Part shown: positions 5,506 to 5,769 of the stretch, in pieces | How positions within the stretch are numbered: the first letter of the stretch is position 1 | Layout of the letters: every line of letters begins with the position of its first letter | Assembly: GCA_014384505.1 (NCBI GenBank) | Contig: JACNFT010000118.1 | Span: forward strand, 1 to 5,769 | Direction of reading: 5' to 3' | Length of the DNA: 5,769 bases | Source of the DNA: Cryomorphaceae bacterium | GTDB taxonomy: Bacteria; Bacteroidota; Bacteroidia; Flavobacteriales; BACL11 | The notes under the pieces: model-generated | Databases searched by the model: none | What the model was told of the DNA's origin: nothing | Seen by the model: only the letters and a program-made list of their open reading frames with translations | Program-made: the position numbers and the translations under genes

Positions 5506-5769
5506 TTATTGCACCCTACTAACTTCTGCTAGCGGATGAAATAAATAAACTCTATTTGTATCTTTTTCCTTACAACTAAATCTTTTTCTTAATTTTTTTC
5601 CCTTTTGAAATTCTTTACCATTACTAGTTCTAAACTTATCTCCCTCCAAAATATCAGTAATGGTTATTCCTTTTTCCTTATCATATTTTCTTAACACTGT
5701 TGAAAGTCTAACGTCTGATAAAGTTGAAGCTTTAGGATTTAATAAATATAAGCTCAATACTTTATTAAT
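5506..5769 (-). CDS. SprT-like domain protein, C-terminal 87 residues (cut by window edge)
   Basis: The minus-strand frame is open from the right edge to the TAA at 5508-5506; the true start lies outside the window. A TTG at 5757 could pass for a start but is most likely internal, because the frame runs on through it. The visible part matches what I recall of the C-terminal half of Bacteroidota SprT-like proteins (about 200 residues): LLNPKASTLSDVRLSTVLRKYD, then the segment GDKFRTSNGKEFQKGKKLRKRFSCKE and YLFHPLAEV near the end. SprT-like proteins carry a zinc-metalloprotease HExxH site in the N-terminal half, which is not in this window, so activity cannot be judged. The adjacency of a SprT-like gene and manC is, from memory, common in flavobacteria, which supports the call. 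Confidence 0.75.
   Translation of the reverse strand: MNKVLSLYLLNPKASTLSDVRLSTVLRKYDKEKGITITDILEGDKFRTSNGKEFQKGKKLRKRFSCKEKDTNRVYLFHPLAEVSRVQ

Noticed and set aside
1..5769. Mobile element, defence island, CRISPR or novel multi-gene system
   Set aside because: All larger genes belong to well-known housekeeping families, and no terminal repeats, transposase, integrase, repeat array or tRNA-like target was seen.

Overview
The window looks like ordinary chromosomal DNA from an AT-rich member of the Bacteroidota, probably a Flavobacteriia-like lineage. Three things point there: the protein flavour (RecX with the YCA-Q-RC start, and a SprT-like protein next to a single-domain mannose-1-phosphate guanylyltransferase), the absence of Shine-Dalgarno sequences, and Bacteroidota-type -7 promoter boxes (TAnnTTTG) upstream of most genes. 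No rRNA, tRNA, CRISPR array, insertion sequence, integrase or prophage gene was found. Genes are tightly packed, and the longest gene-free stretch is under 100 bases.

Layout. From the left edge to 746 there is the N-terminal part of a major facilitator superfamily (MFS) transporter on the minus strand, cut by the window edge. A 45-bp divergent gap separates it from a plus-strand cluster: recX (792-1268), prfB for release factor 2 (1282-2358) and an ArsC-family gene (2358-2705) that overlaps the prfB stop by one base. A possible 49-residue membrane protein lies on the minus strand at 2702-2851, tail to tail with arsC and divergent from fumC. fumC (class II fumarase, 2904-4298) follows on the plus strand. 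A perfect 30-bp palindromic terminator (4321-4350) separates it from the convergent minus-strand manC (4371-5447). Beyond manC is the C-terminal end of a SprT-like gene (5506 to the right edge), also on the minus strand.

Function. These are mostly housekeeping genes: RecA modulation (RecX), translation termination (RF2), a thioredoxin-fold reductase-like protein, the TCA cycle (fumarase) and GDP-mannose synthesis for surface polysaccharides (ManC). They do not form one pathway. I see no defence, secretion or biosynthetic system that could be called a new biological system. The observations most worth a second look are about gene expression. The -7 boxes of mfs, recX and prfB lie only 4-5 nt before the ATG, which predicts leaderless mRNAs. 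prfB lacks the programmed frameshift. There is an unlisted small membrane-protein ORF, and a dyad overlaps the divergent promoter region between that ORF and fumC.
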